Below, one piece after another: positions 34,766 through 44,153 of a stretch of 64,000 nucleotides of DNA. The stretch is from NCBI GenBank assembly GCA_943369485.1, contig CALRNH020000009.1, positions 95,944-159,943 on the forward strand. The letters are read 5' to 3'. The first letter of the stretch is position 1. Each line of letters starts with the position of its first letter. The position numbers and the translations under genes are program-made. The notes under the pieces were generated by a model. That model searched no databases. It was not told the DNA's origin and saw nothing but the letters and a program-made list of their open reading frames with translations. The DNA comes from ATX-6F1 sp943369485 (GTDB lineage: Bacteria > Cyanobacteriota > Cyanobacteriia > PCC-6307 > Cyanobiaceae).

Positions 34766-36415
34766 TCAGGTCAGGGCAGGGGCCCGCACCAGGGCTGGCG
34801 GCAACAGGGTGGGGGCCACCAGGCTCTTGCGGATCAAGCCGGTTGGGATGGGTCCGATCACCTTGTTGAAGGCCAGTTCTTCACGGGCCACCAGCGCCTC
34901 GATCGAGGCTCGGTAGCTGTCGGTGACCAGGCGGGGGTAGAGGCCAATGCCGATGATCGGCACCAGCAGGGCGGAAATGATGTAGATCTCCCTGGGCTCG
35001 GCGTCCACCAGCTGGTTGTGGCTGGCCAGCTCGGGATTTTCCTTGCCGAAGAAGATCTCCCGCAGCATCGAGAGCAGGTAGATCGGCGTGAGGATCACGC
35101 CCACCGCCGCCAGCGCAGCCATCACGATGCGGAAGCTGAGCGCGTAGGCCTCGCTGGTCACGAAGCCAACGAACACCATCAGCTCAGAGACGAAGCCGCT
35201 CATCCCCGGCAGTGCCAGCGACGCCAGGGAGCAGATGGTCCAGAGGGCGAACATCTTGCGCATTTTCTGGCCCACGCCGCCCATTTCATCGAGCTGCAGG
35301 GTGTGGGTGCGGTCGTAGGTGGCTCCCACAAGGAAGAAAAGGCTGGCCCCGATCAGACCATGGCTGACCATCTGCAGCATCGCGCCGCTGGTGCCCACGG
35401 CGCTGAAGCTGCCGATGCCGATCAGCACGAAGCCCATGTGGCTGATCGAGCTGTAGGCGATCTTGCGCTTGAGGTTGCGCTGGGCAAACGATGTGAGCGC
35501 GGCGTAGATGATGTTCACCACCCCCAGAACCACCAGCAGGGGAGCGAACTGGGCGTGGGCATCGGGCAGCAGCTGCACGTTGAAGCGCAGCAGGGCATAA
35601 CCCCCCATCTTCAGCAGGATGCCGGCGAGCAGCATGTGCACCGGTGCCGTGGCCTCGCCGTGGGCATCGGGCAGCCAGGTGTGCAGCGGCACGATCGGCA
35701 ACTTCACACCGAAGGCGATCAGCAGGCCTGCGTAAGCCAGAAGCTCGAAGCGTGTGCCGAATTCCTTGGTTGCCAGGGTGGTGTACTCGAAGCTGGGGGC
35801 GCCGCCGCCTTGGAACCCCATCGCCAGGGCCGCCAGGAGGATGAACACCGAGCCGCCGGCGGTGTAAAGGATGAATTTGGTGGCGGCGTACTGGCGCTTC
35901 TTGGCGCCCCAGATCGCTAGCAGCAGGTAGACCGGCAGCAGCTCCAGTTCCCAAGCCAGGAAGAACAGCAGCATGTCCTGAACGGCGAACACGGCGATCT
36001 GGCCGCCGTCCATGGCCAGGATCAGGAAGAAGAACAGCCGCGGCTTGAAGGTGACCGGCCAGGCGGCCAGCACCGCCAGGGCGGTGATGAAGCTCGTGAG
36101 CAGGATCAGCGGCATCGAGAGGCCATCGGCCCCCACCGACCAGGCCAGGCCCAGATCGGGCAGCCACTCCACCCGCTCGATCAGCTGCAGGCCCTCCACG
36201 GACGGGTCGTAGCCATTGAGGTAGGCCGCTGCCGTGACCAGGAAGGTGATCAGAGCCACCCCGAGGGCATACCAGCGCACGGTCTTGCCGTCGCCTGCAT
36301 CGGGGATGAAGGGGATCGCCAGGGCGGCGGCAATCGGGAACAGGATCGAGATGCTCAGCCAGGGAAAGGCCGCTACGGAACCTGTCGTCACGGCGAAGTC
36401 CAGCAGCACAGGCAA
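34766..36415 (-). CDS. ndhD: NAD(P)H-quinone oxidoreductase chain 4 (D1 type)
   Basis: A 549-residue antiporter-like subunit with about 14 membrane helices, part of the proton-pumping arm. The family core includes FFLAWELELLPVYLLLAIWG, VPLHTWLPDAHGEATAPVHMLLAGILLKMGGY (two adjoining motifs) and SSISHMGFVLIGIG. With ndhF just upstream it forms the respiratory/cyclic NDH-1L pair rather than the CO2-uptake D3/F3 pair. The 3' end contains a CAGGT pentanucleotide repeated three times around the stop. Confidence 0.95.
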   Translation of the reverse strand: MPVLLDFAVTTGSVAAFPWLSISILFPIAAALAIPFIPDAGDGKTVRWYALGVALITFLVTAAAYLNGYDPSVEGLQLIERVEWLPDLGLAWSVGADGLSMPLILLTSFITALAVLAAWPVTFKPRLFFFLILAMDGGQIAVFAVQDMLLFFLAWELELLPVYLLLAIWGAKKRQYAATKFILYTAGGSVFILLAALAMGFQGGGAPSFEYTTLATKEFGTRFELLAYAGLLIAFGVKLPIVPLHTWLPDAHGEATAPVHMLLAGILLKMGGYALLRFNVQLLPDAHAQFAPLLVVLGVVNIIYAALTSFAQRNLKRKIAYSSISHMGFVLIGIGSFSAVGTSGAMLQMVSHGLIGASLFFLVGATYDRTHTLQLDEMGGVGQKMRKMFALWTICSLASLALPGMSGFVSELMVFVGFVTSEAYALSFRIVMAALAAVGVILTPIYLLSMLREIFFGKENPELASHNQLVDAEPREIYIISALLVPIIGIGLYPRLVTDSYRASIEALVAREELAFNKVIGPIPTGLIRKSLVAPTLLPPALVRAPALT

Positions 36416-36639
36416 GGCAGGGGAGGCTTGGCGGAGTGTAGAAATGCAGGTCCTGGGCGGTCCGTGCCGATACGGGATTAAACACAGAGTCTCTGCTCAC
36501 CCAGGGCGCTTGGATTCCGCCAGGGCGGTGCCGAGACTCAAGCAAATGAGGTGGCCACCTGGTGGCTTGGCGGCGATCCCAGGGGGCGCTGGGTGGATCC
36601 GATCCAGGGGCGAAGGGGGCCTCCGGGCCCAGGCCGGGA

Positions 36640-38652
36640 TCAGCCGAAGGCGCTGAACAGCACCACCAGGGAGATCACACCACCGAAGACGATCAGCGCA
36701 TAGAACTGGGCCCGGCCGGTTTCGAAGTACTTGAGACCCTCTCCGCTGCCGAGGGTGAGCAGGCCGGTGAGGTTCACCACCCCATCGACCACCTTGGCGT
36801 CCACTTCAAGCACCTGGCGGGCCAGCTTGCGGCTGCCGAGCACGAAGATCCGCTCGTTGATGGCATCGAGATACCACTTGTTGGCGAGGAAGGCGTTGAC
36901 GGTGGGGAAGCGGGCTGCCACCAGCTTGGCCAGATCAAGTCTGTGCAAGGCGTAGGCCAGCACCGCCACGGTGATCCCCGTGACGGAGATCGCCACCGAC
37001 GCGCCGGCAAGAGGCAGGAACTCTCCCCAGCTGAAGTGCTCGGCCGCCTCAGCGGCTTCCTGGGGATCGAGCAGGGCCGCGAAGCGGCTGTTCCAGGGGG
37101 TGCCCAGCAGACCGATCAGCACCGAGGGCACCGCCAGCACCGCCAGCGGGGCGGCCATCTGCCAACCGGATTCGTGGGGGTGGCTGGCGTGGTGGCCGTG
37201 GCCCTCCTCATCCTCCGTGGTGCTGCCTTTGCCTGCTGCCGCGAGCAGTTGCTGCTTCAGGGTGGTGTCATGGCCACGGAAGGAGCCCTCGAAGGTGAGG
37301 AAGTAGAGCCGGAACATGTAGAAGGCGGTCATGCCGGCGGTGAGGAAACCCACCAACCACAGCAACGGGAAACTGGCGAAGGCCACGCCCAGGATCTCGT
37401 CCTTGCTCCAGAAGCCCGCCAGGGGGGGGATGCCGCTGATCGCCACGCAGCCGATCAAAAAGGTGATCGCTGTGATGGGCATGTGTTTCCGTAAGCCACC
37501 CATCAGGCGCATGTCCTGGGCGAGCACGGGCTCGTGGCCGACCACCTCCTCCATGGCGTGGATCACCGAGCCTGAGCCCAGGAACAGCATCGCCTTGAAG
37601 AAGGCGTGGGTGACCAGGTGGAACATGCCAGCGACCGGGGCGCCACAGCCCATCGCCAGAACCATGTAGCCCAGTTGGGAGACGGTGCTGTAGGCCAGGC
37701 CTTTCTTGAGGTCGTGCTGGGTGAGGGCGATCGATGCCCCCAGGAAGCAGGTGATCGTGCCGACCACGGCAACCACCGTCTGCACATCAGGGAACTGGAG
37801 GTAAATGGGCTGCAGCCTGGCCACCAGGAACACCCCGGCGGCCACCATCGTGGCCGCGTGGATCAGGGCCGAGATCGGTGTCGGGCCCTCCATCGCGTCG
37901 GGCAGCCAGACGTGGAGGGGGAACTGGGCCGACTTCGCCATCGGTCCCATGAACACCAGCAGGCAGAGGATCACCGCGGCCACGTGGGTGATGCTGCCGT
38001 TGGCGAGGCCCTCGGAGAGCCGCACGGCGATCTCCTCGAAGCTGAAGCTGCCGGTGGCCCAGAACAGGCCGAGGATGCCCAGCAGCAGGCCGAAGTCCCC
38101 CACGCGGTTGACGATGAAGGCCTTCTGGGCGGCATTGGCGGCCCCTTCACGGTCGTACCAGAAGCCCACCAGCAGGTAGGAGCACATGCCCACCAGCTCC
38201 CAGAAAACGTAGATCTCGAGCAGGTTGGGGCTGAGCACCAGGCCCAGCATCGAACTGCTGAACAGGGCCAGGTAGGTGAAGAAGCGCACGTAGCTCTTGT
38301 CGTGCGCCATGTAGCCGTCTGAGTAGACCATCACCAGCAGGGCGATGGTGGTCACCAGGGCCAGCATCACGGCCCCCAGGGCATCCACCCTGTAGCCCAT
38401 CTGCAGGTTGAAGTCGCCGGTGCTGGCCCAGTTGAACAGCACCTCGGTGGCGGGGGCGCCGGCCAGTTGCTGGGCCAGGATCACGAAGCTGATCACAGCT
38501 GAAGCCCCCACGAGGCTGATCAGCAGCAGGGCGACAGGTTTGCGCAACCGGTTGATGGTGCGGTTGAAGCTGATCAATCCCAGCCCCACCAGCGCGGCTC
38601 CCGCCAATGGCAGCACCGGAATCAACCAGGCAAGTTCAGCGGCCGAGCTCAT
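36640..38652 (-). CDS. ndhF: NAD(P)H-quinone oxidoreductase chain 5 (F1 type)
   Basis: A 670-residue NuoL-type subunit with about 16 membrane helices. Signatures are VFWELVGMCSYLLVGFWYDREGAANAAQKAF, PLHVWLPDAMEGPTPISALIHAATMVAAGVFLVAR and YSTVSQLGYMVLAMGCG, read as consecutive family segments. A His-rich loop (EEGHGHHASHPHESG) precedes the last third, and the C-terminal lateral helix region is present. A 224-base spacer without a visible gene separates it from ndhD. Confidence 0.96.
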   Translation of the reverse strand: MSSAAELAWLIPVLPLAGAALVGLGLISFNRTINRLRKPVALLLISLVGASAVISFVILAQQLAGAPATEVLFNWASTGDFNLQMGYRVDALGAVMLALVTTIALLVMVYSDGYMAHDKSYVRFFTYLALFSSSMLGLVLSPNLLEIYVFWELVGMCSYLLVGFWYDREGAANAAQKAFIVNRVGDFGLLLGILGLFWATGSFSFEEIAVRLSEGLANGSITHVAAVILCLLVFMGPMAKSAQFPLHVWLPDAMEGPTPISALIHAATMVAAGVFLVARLQPIYLQFPDVQTVVAVVGTITCFLGASIALTQHDLKKGLAYSTVSQLGYMVLAMGCGAPVAGMFHLVTHAFFKAMLFLGSGSVIHAMEEVVGHEPVLAQDMRLMGGLRKHMPITAITFLIGCVAISGIPPLAGFWSKDEILGVAFASFPLLWLVGFLTAGMTAFYMFRLYFLTFEGSFRGHDTTLKQQLLAAAGKGSTTEDEEGHGHHASHPHESGWQMAAPLAVLAVPSVLIGLLGTPWNSRFAALLDPQEAAEAAEHFSWGEFLPLAGASVAISVTGITVAVLAYALHRLDLAKLVAARFPTVNAFLANKWYLDAINERIFVLGSRKLARQVLEVDAKVVDGVVNLTGLLTLGSGEGLKYFETGRAQFYALIVFGGVISLVVLFSAFG

Positions 38653-38725
38653 CCTGCAAGGGTTTGGGTGCAGGGAGTGTAGGCAGCCTGACCAGGTGGC
38701 TCCGGCCGGATGTGTTGGAGTCCCG

Positions 38726-39460
38726 TTAGCCCAGCAGGGCTCCTAGGGAGCTGCGGTTGAAGGCCGTGGCGGCCACGCCGATCCAGCGATGGCTCCACCA
38801 GAACAGCGCGATCGCGAGGGCGATCCCCAGCTGGGAGGGCCTGAGGAATTCTCCCAGCACCAGCCGCTGGCGTCCGTCCAGCACAGCCCGGAACGGCACC
38901 ACGGAAGTGCTGGAGCGCAGTTCCTCGAAGGCCGCTCCGAAGCGGGAGGCCAGGCGGCGGTCGCCGTGCCAGACCGCAAACAGGTGGTGGGCGATCAACC
39001 CCAGGCTGGTCAGCACCATGAAGCTGCTGCCGATCCAGAGCAGATGGGTGGCACACCAGAGCACCTGACCGACGGCCTGGGGATGGCGGCTGATGCGGAT
39101 GATGCCTGTGCCATACAGGCGCAGTTTTGGTTCCAGAACCGCAGGGATCTCGAGCAGGTTGTAGGTGGCGGGATAAAGAAAAAAGAAGCTGATCGCCGTC
39201 CCCACCCAGACCAGCGGCACCATCCAGGGCTGCTCCTGCAGGTTCCAGAGGCGCAGGCCGTCGTAGCGGTGGGCCAGAAAGAAACCGATCACCACCACGG
39301 CGGCGGGGATGCTCAGGCCAGCGAATAACAGCCGCCAGGCCCTGGCTCCGACGCGCTCCTCCCCCCAGACCCGTAAGGCGGCCCCACCGCTGTGGAGAAC
39401 GGCGAAGGCCAGCAGCAGGGCCAGCATCACCAGGCTGCTGTGGTGGAGGGGCGGGATCAC
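38726..39460 (-). CDS. 15-cis-zeta-carotene isomerase-like protein (NnrU/Z-ISO family)
   Basis: A 244-residue heme-type NnrU/Z-ISO membrane protein with five or six helices. It matches what I remember of plant Z-ISO closely: LHSGGAALRVWGEERVGARAWR, AHRYDGLRLWNLQ, RISRHPQAVGQVLWC, IAHHLFAVWHGDRRL and STSVVPFRAVLDGRQ. Z-ISO isomerises the 15-cis bond between the phytoene desaturase and zeta-carotene desaturase steps. pds and crtB lie less than 4 kb away, which supports the role. The His residues in HPQ and AHHLF fit heme ligands. Confidence 0.82.
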   Translation of the reverse strand: MIPPLHHSSLVMLALLLAFAVLHSGGAALRVWGEERVGARAWRLLFAGLSIPAAVVVIGFFLAHRYDGLRLWNLQEQPWMVPLVWVGTAISFFFLYPATYNLLEIPAVLEPKLRLYGTGIIRISRHPQAVGQVLWCATHLLWIGSSFMVLTSLGLIAHHLFAVWHGDRRLASRFGAAFEELRSSTSVVPFRAVLDGRQRLVLGEFLRPSQLGIALAIALFWWSHRWIGVAATAFNRSSLGALLG

Positions 39461-39578
39461 GGGGGTGGTTCTCGGTGGCAGGCTTCAGCGGCGGATTCTG
39501 GCGGAGGGATACCCAGGGAAGAGGCCGTTCCCCCTAAAGTTCAGCCCCACGCAGGTGCCAGCCCCCCAGGGCGTTTCC

Positions 39579-40622
39579 ATGGCTGATCTGCCGTTCACAC
39601 TCGATCAGCTGCGCATCCTGCGGGCGATCGCCAGCGAGGGCAGCTTCAAGAAGGCCGCCGACAGTCTCTATGTCACCCAGCCCGCGGTCAGCCTCCAGAT
39701 CCAGAACCTGGAGAAGCAGCTCGATGTCTCCCTGTTCGATCGGGGTGGCCGCAAGGCGCAACTCACCGAAGCCGGCCACCTGCTGCTCAGTTACTGCGAC
39801 CGGATCCTGAGCCAGTGCCAGGAGGCCTGCCGCGCCCTCGACGACCTGCACAACCTCAAGGGTGGTTCCCTGGTGGTGGGAGCCAGCCAGACCACGGGCA
39901 CCTACCTGATGCCACGCATGATCGGTCTGTTCCGGCAGAAGTATCCGGATGTGGCCGTGCAGCTGCAGGTGCACAGCACCCGACGAACCGGCTGGAGCGT
40001 GGCCAACGGCCAGATCGACCTGGCGATCATCGGTGGCGAGTTGCCGAACGAACTCAACGAACTGCTGCAGGTGGTGCCCTACGCCAGCGACGAGCTGGCC
40101 CTGGTGCTCCCGGTCAAGCATCCTTTGGCCCGTCTGGCCGAGATCAGCAAGGACGACCTCTATCGCCTTGGGTTCGTCTGCCTTGATGCCCAGTCCACCA
40201 CCCGCAAGATGGTGGACCAGTTGCTGGCCCGTTCCGGCCTGGATGTGGGCCGGCTCAAGATCGAGATGGAGCTCAACTCCTTCGAGGCGATCAAGAACGC
40301 CGTGCAATCGGGCCTGGGGGCCGCGTTTCTGCCGGTGGTCTCGATCGAGCGGGAGCTGGCGGCGGGCAACCTCTATCGCCCCAACCTGGTCGATCTGTCG
40401 GTGCGGCGTCAGCTCAAGCTGATCACCCATCCGGCCCGCTACTGCTCAAGGGCGTCTGAAGCTTTTCGGCGCGAAATCCTGCCGGTGTTCGCCAGCCCCG
40501 ACAGCCCCCTGCGCCAACCGGCTCGGGCCGTCCAGGGGGTGCCCCAGGCCGTGGCAACCGTGGCGGCCGGGTCTGTGGCGCCGCTGGCCGGCGTTGATTC
40601 GAGCCAGACACCCGGTGATTAG
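39579..40622 (+). CDS. rbcR: LysR-type regulator RbcR
   Basis: A 347-residue LysR regulator. The HTH is at residues about 7-65 (FTLDQLRILRAIASEGSFKK, AADSLYVTQPAVSLQIQNLE), followed by an effector-binding domain (LVVGASQTTGTYLMPRMIG ... LGFVCLDAQSTTRKMVDQ). It resembles RbcR/Ycf30, which activates Rubisco and carbon-fixation genes in response to carbon metabolites; CcmR/NdhR is the related alternative. The divergent Z-ISO-like gene and shared 118-base region make self-regulation likely. Its last bases overlap the convergent DUF3172 stop by four. Confidence 0.85.
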   Translation: MADLPFTLDQLRILRAIASEGSFKKAADSLYVTQPAVSLQIQNLEKQLDVSLFDRGGRKAQLTEAGHLLLSYCDRILSQCQEACRALDDLHNLKGGSLVVGASQTTGTYLMPRMIGLFRQKYPDVAVQLQVHSTRRTGWSVANGQIDLAIIGGELPNELNELLQVVPYASDELALVLPVKHPLARLAEISKDDLYRLGFVCLDAQSTTRKMVDQLLARSGLDVGRLKIEMELNSFEAIKNAVQSGLGAAFLPVVSIERELAAGNLYRPNLVDLSVRRQLKLITHPARYCSRASEAFRREILPVFASPDSPLRQPARAVQGVPQAVATVAAGSVAPLAGVDSSQTPGD

Positions 40623-41290
40623 AACTGGTTGGCTTCGGGGGTGATGCCGACGCTGTCGTCGGCGGCGCCGGCCACCCCCCTGGTCTGGAACCTGTTGTCA
40701 ACGATGTCCGTCTGGTAGACGCAGCGCACCACAGGCTTGTCCTTGATCGAACCGACGTAGGCGAAGGTGTTCATGCGCTGTTTGCACTGGCGCATCTGCT
40801 CATTGGTGACCGCCCCCTCTTTCTGGAGCACGGACCAGTTCTCCCGGCGAATCACGCAGCCGGGCTGGAGCTTGGGCTGGGTCACGAAGCTGCTGCTGGG
40901 GTTCATGGTCGTGTACATCTCCACATCCACCACGAAGGCGCTGGCGCCCCACTGCTTGCAGAACTCGGGGTCGGGCACGGCCAGGTCGAGCTGCTGGCTG
41001 CTGGCGATGTTGCCCTGATCTCCGGCGGTGTTGCTGGAGAGGGCCGTGCCGATGCCGATGCCCACCACCAGAACCCCAGCCAGCACGGCCATGGTCGCGA
41101 CGTTGAACTGGAACGGACCGCCACCGTCACCGCCACCGGGGGCTCCGCCGCCGCCTCCACTGCCGCTGCCGCTGGGGCGCCGGCCACGGGGGGCTTCGGC
41201 CCGGCGCGGTGCGTCGTAGTCGTCGTCGTAGCCGTAGGGCTCGCGGCTGCGGACCGGCTCCGTGGAACGCCCGTAGCGGGAGCGGGTCAC
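40619..41290 (-). CDS. DUF3172 family protein
   Basis: A 223-residue protein: a basic, Gly/Ser-rich N-terminus (about residues 1-58), one membrane helix (about 62-85, TMAVLAGVLVVGIGIGTAL) and a soluble C-terminal domain with conserved-looking Cys (PEFCKQWGASAFVVD, PGCVIRREN, MRQCKQRMN, VVRCVYQTD). The pattern is that of DUF3172, a cyanobacterial family of unknown role. It starts inside the ndhM stop (ATGA overlap), hence is co-translated with ndhM. Confidence 0.85.
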   Translation of the reverse strand: MTRSRYGRSTEPVRSREPYGYDDDYDAPRRAEAPRGRRPSGSGSGGGGGAPGGGDGGGPFQFNVATMAVLAGVLVVGIGIGTALSSNTAGDQGNIASSQQLDLAVPDPEFCKQWGASAFVVDVEMYTTMNPSSSFVTQPKLQPGCVIRRENWSVLQKEGAVTNEQMRQCKQRMNTFAYVGSIKDKPVVRCVYQTDIVDNRFQTRGVAGAADDSVGITPEANQF

Positions 41291-41637
41291 AGGCTTTCAG
41301 TGCTGCGGGGCAAGCCCATGGAGTAATTCAGTACCCTTGCCTCCGGGTTGTAGCGGAGCTCGCCGGCCTGCAGCAGGGTGCGGATCGTGCCCTCCAGCTC
41401 CGAGCCGATGCGCCGCAGGTGGTACTCGCTCAGTTCAGCGCCGGCGTGGGCGGCCACCAGATCGCGGAAACGCTGCTGCACCTTCTCAAGGGCCGCTGCG
41501 TCCCAGAGGAATTCGTTGTCGGGGTCTACATCGAGGGTGAGCTGATCGGGGCTGGGCACGAGGTCCTGACCTTCCACCCGCGCTGTGAACAGGCGGATGT
41601 GACGGGTGGTGGACTTGAGCAGCAGGGTGTCGGCCAT
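41287..41637 (-). CDS. ndhM: NAD(P)H-quinone oxidoreductase subunit M
   Basis: A 116-residue hydrophilic subunit specific to cyanobacterial/plastid NDH-1. TRHIRLFTARVEGQDLVPS, TLDVDPDNEFLWDAAALEKV and the C-terminal LRYNPEARVLNYSMGLPR are typical. The ATG at 41637 (MADTLLLKS) gives normal length. It is divergent from pds across a 134-base region that contains a perfect ten-base palindrome, GAGACGTCTC (about 41682-41691). Confidence 0.94.
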   Translation of the reverse strand: MADTLLLKSTTRHIRLFTARVEGQDLVPSPDQLTLDVDPDNEFLWDAAALEKVQQRFRDLVAAHAGAELSEYHLRRIGSELEGTIRTLLQAGELRYNPEARVLNYSMGLPRSTESL

Positions 41638-41771
41638 GGCTGGCGGGTGCTCGGACGAATCAGACGTGGGCGGGGCCCCGAGACGTCTCAGGGATCTGAC
41701 TTTAGGAACCTCCGGTGCCAACGGCGCTGGGAGAGGGGCTCTTAGGGTTGCCCTTGGTTTAGGGGTTCCCC

Positions 41772-43190
41772 ATGCGTGTCGCGATCGCCGGAGCGGGTCT
41801 TGCCGGGCTGTCCTGTGCCAAGTACCTCTGCGACGCGGGGCACACTCCGATTGTTTTTGAGGCCCGGGACGTGCTCGGGGGCAAGGTGGCGGCCTGGCAG
41901 GACGAGGATGGCGACTGGTACGAAACGGGGCTGCACATTTTTTTTGGCGCCTACCGCAACATGCGCCGGCTGTTTGCCGAGCTTGATATCGAAGAGCGGC
42001 TCCAGTGGAAGAGTCATTCGATGATCTTCAATCAGAAGGAGGTGCCGGGGACCTACAGCCGCTTTGATTTCCCGGACATCCCAGCCCCCTTCAACGGCGT
42101 GGCGGCCATTCTGGGCAACAACGACATGCTCAGCTGGCCGGAAAAGATCCGATTCGGGCTCGGCCTGGTGCCCGCGATGCTCAAGGGGCAGGACTACGTC
42201 GAGGAATGTGACAAGTATTCCTGGACAGAGTGGCTGCAGCTTCACAACATTCCTGAACGGGTTAATGATGAGGTCTTTCTGGCCATGAGCAAGGCCTTGA
42301 ACTTCATCAACCCTGATGAGATCTCAAGCACCGTGGTGCTCACGGCGCTCAACCGTTTTCTGCAGGAGAGCGACGGCTCGAAGATGGCCTTTCTTGATGG
42401 CAATCCGCCCCAGCGCCTCTGTCAGCCGATTGTCGACTACATCAAGGCCCGCGGTGGCGACGTGCAGCTCAACTCCCCCTTGCGCCAGATTGAACTGGCC
42501 GCCGACAGCAGCGTCAGTGGCTTCCGTCTTGCTGGCCTCAAGGGTCAGCAGGACAGAACCGTGCAGGCTGATGCCTACGTCAGCGCCATGCCGGTGGATC
42601 CGCTCAAGTTGCTGCTTCCTGAGCCCTGGAGGGAGCTTCCCTATTTCAGCAAGCTCGATGGGCTCAAGGGCGTGCCGGTGATCAACATTCACCTCTGGTT
42701 CGATCGCAAGCTCACCAAGATCGATCACCTGCTGTTCAGCCGCAGCGAGCTGCTCAGCGTCTACGCCGACATGAGCAACACCTGCCGCGAGTACGAGGAT
42801 CCCGAGCGCTCGATGCTGGAGCTGGTGTTCGCCCCGGCCAAGGATTGGATCGGTCGCAGCGATGCGGACATCGTGGCCGCCACCCTCGGGGAACTGGAGC
42901 GCCTGTTTCCGATGCACTTCACCGGTGAGGATCAAGCCCGGCTTCTGAAGTCGATCGTTGTGAAGACTCCGCTGTCGGTCTACAAAACCGTGCCAGGCTG
43001 CCAGGCCCTGCGCCCCGATCAGGCTTCGCCGATCCCTAATTTCTTCCTGGCGGGCTGTTTCACCAAACAGCGCTACCTCGCCTCGATGGAGGGGGCGGTT
43101 CTGAGTGGGCGCCTATGCGCCGAGGCGGTCGATCGTCGGGCCGAATCAAAACTCGGAACGGATGTCGAACCGAGCCTGGCGGCGGCCTAG
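41772..43190 (+). CDS. pds: 15-cis-phytoene desaturase
   Basis: A 472-residue plant-type (CrtP) desaturase converting phytoene to zeta-carotene, linked to plastoquinone. The FAD-binding RVAIAGAGLAGLSCAKYLCD begins at residue 2, followed by VLGGKVAAWQDEDGDWYETGLH and FFGAYRNMRRLF; the C-terminal FAD segment is FFLAGCFTKQRYLASMEGAVLSG. Length is normal. crtB starts two bases after its stop, so the first two carotenoid steps share a transcript. Confidence 0.97.
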   Translation: MRVAIAGAGLAGLSCAKYLCDAGHTPIVFEARDVLGGKVAAWQDEDGDWYETGLHIFFGAYRNMRRLFAELDIEERLQWKSHSMIFNQKEVPGTYSRFDFPDIPAPFNGVAAILGNNDMLSWPEKIRFGLGLVPAMLKGQDYVEECDKYSWTEWLQLHNIPERVNDEVFLAMSKALNFINPDEISSTVVLTALNRFLQESDGSKMAFLDGNPPQRLCQPIVDYIKARGGDVQLNSPLRQIELAADSSVSGFRLAGLKGQQDRTVQADAYVSAMPVDPLKLLLPEPWRELPYFSKLDGLKGVPVINIHLWFDRKLTKIDHLLFSRSELLSVYADMSNTCREYEDPERSMLELVFAPAKDWIGRSDADIVAATLGELERLFPMHFTGEDQARLLKSIVVKTPLSVYKTVPGCQALRPDQASPIPNFFLAGCFTKQRYLASMEGAVLSGRLCAEAVDRRAESKLGTDVEPSLAAA

Positions 43191-43192
43191 GC

Positions 43193-44122
43193 GTGTTGGC
43201 CCCCTTGCCTGGAACAGCCAGTCTCGACCTGGGTCTGGATCAGGCCTACGAAGCCTGCCGTCGGGAAACGGCGGAGTGGGCCAAGACCTTCTATCTGGGC
43301 ACCCTGCTGATGCCGCCCGCCAAGCGGCGAGCCATCTGGGCCATCTACGTCTGGTGCCGGCGCACCGACGAACTGATGGACGGCCCGGAGGCCCAGCATG
43401 TTTCAGCCCAGGAGCTGTCCGATCGGCTCGACCGCTGGGAGGCCCGCACCCGGGCCCTGTTCGATGGAACGGTGCGGGATGGGCTCGACCGGGTGATGGT
43501 CGACACCCTGGAGCGCTTCCCCCAGCCTGTTCAGCCCTACCTCGACATGATCGAGGGCCAGCGGATGGATCTCCTCCAGCACCGCTATGCAAGCTTTGAG
43601 GAACTGGAGCTCTACTGCTACCGGGTGGCGGGAACGGTGGGGCTGATGACCCAGGAGGTCATGGGCGTCGACTCGGCCTACACCACGGCGCCCTGGAGTT
43701 CCAGGCCGGACACATCCGAAGCGGCCGTGGCCCTTGGCATTGCCAACCAGCTCACCAACATCCTGCGGGACGTGGGCGAGGACCGTGGCCGGGGTCGCAT
43801 TTATCTCCCCCAGGACGAGTTGGAGCGGTTCGGCTATAGCGAAGCCGATCTGATGGCTGGCAATTTGAACCAGAACTGGCGGGACCTTATGGCCTTCCAA
43901 CTGCGCAGGGCCAGGCAGTGGTTCGCCCGTTCGGAGGAGGGGGTGCGCTGGCTGGCCCCTGATGCCCGCTGGCCGGTGTGGGCGTCTCTGCGTCTCTATC
44001 GCGGCATTCTCGATGTGATCGAACGCCACGACTACGACGTGTTCAACCATCGCGCCTATGTCCCCAGGACAGGAAAGTTGCTGGATCTGCCTTTCTCCTA
44101 CCTGACCGCCCAGGTGAGGTGA
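43193..44122 (+). CDS. crtB: 15-cis-phytoene synthase
   Basis: A 309-residue prenyl-condensing enzyme joining two GGPP molecules to phytoene. The Asp-rich motifs are DELMD (59-63) and NILRDVGEDRGRGRIYLP; YCYRVAGTVGLM and FNHRAYVPRTGKLLDLP also fit. An ATG at 43115 inside pds would add 26 residues of Arg/Gly-rich sequence; I prefer the GTG at 43193, directly after the pds stop, because the family core begins shortly after it. Confidence 0.95.
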   Translation: MLAPLPGTASLDLGLDQAYEACRRETAEWAKTFYLGTLLMPPAKRRAIWAIYVWCRRTDELMDGPEAQHVSAQELSDRLDRWEARTRALFDGTVRDGLDRVMVDTLERFPQPVQPYLDMIEGQRMDLLQHRYASFEELELYCYRVAGTVGLMTQEVMGVDSAYTTAPWSSRPDTSEAAVALGIANQLTNILRDVGEDRGRGRIYLPQDELERFGYSEADLMAGNLNQNWRDLMAFQLRRARQWFARSEEGVRWLAPDARWPVWASLRLYRGILDVIERHDYDVFNHRAYVPRTGKLLDLPFSYLTAQVR

Positions 44123-44140
44123 CGCCCAGAACTGGGCGGT
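44122..44140 (+). terminator. short hairpin between convergent crtB and hydrolase genes
   Basis: CGCCCA and TGGGCG flank a GAAC loop (44123-44138), a six-pair perfect stem that reads the same from both sides. There is no T tract, so it would be a weak or bidirectional terminator at best. Confidence 0.3.
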
Positions 44141-44153
44141 CAGCCAGTGGGGA

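Noticed and set aside
34754..34771. CAGGT pentanucleotide repeat at the end of ndhD as a phase-variation tract
   Set aside because: Only about three copies and located at the stop codon; slippage would change little.
36416..36639. Possible small gene between ndhF and ndhD
   Set aside because: Only short Arg/Gly-rich frames without ribosome sites; taken as plain intergenic sequence.
43115..43192. ATG start of crtB inside pds
   Set aside because: Would add an Arg/Gly-rich peptide encoded by the pds 3' end in another frame; the GTG after the pds stop gives a normal enzyme.
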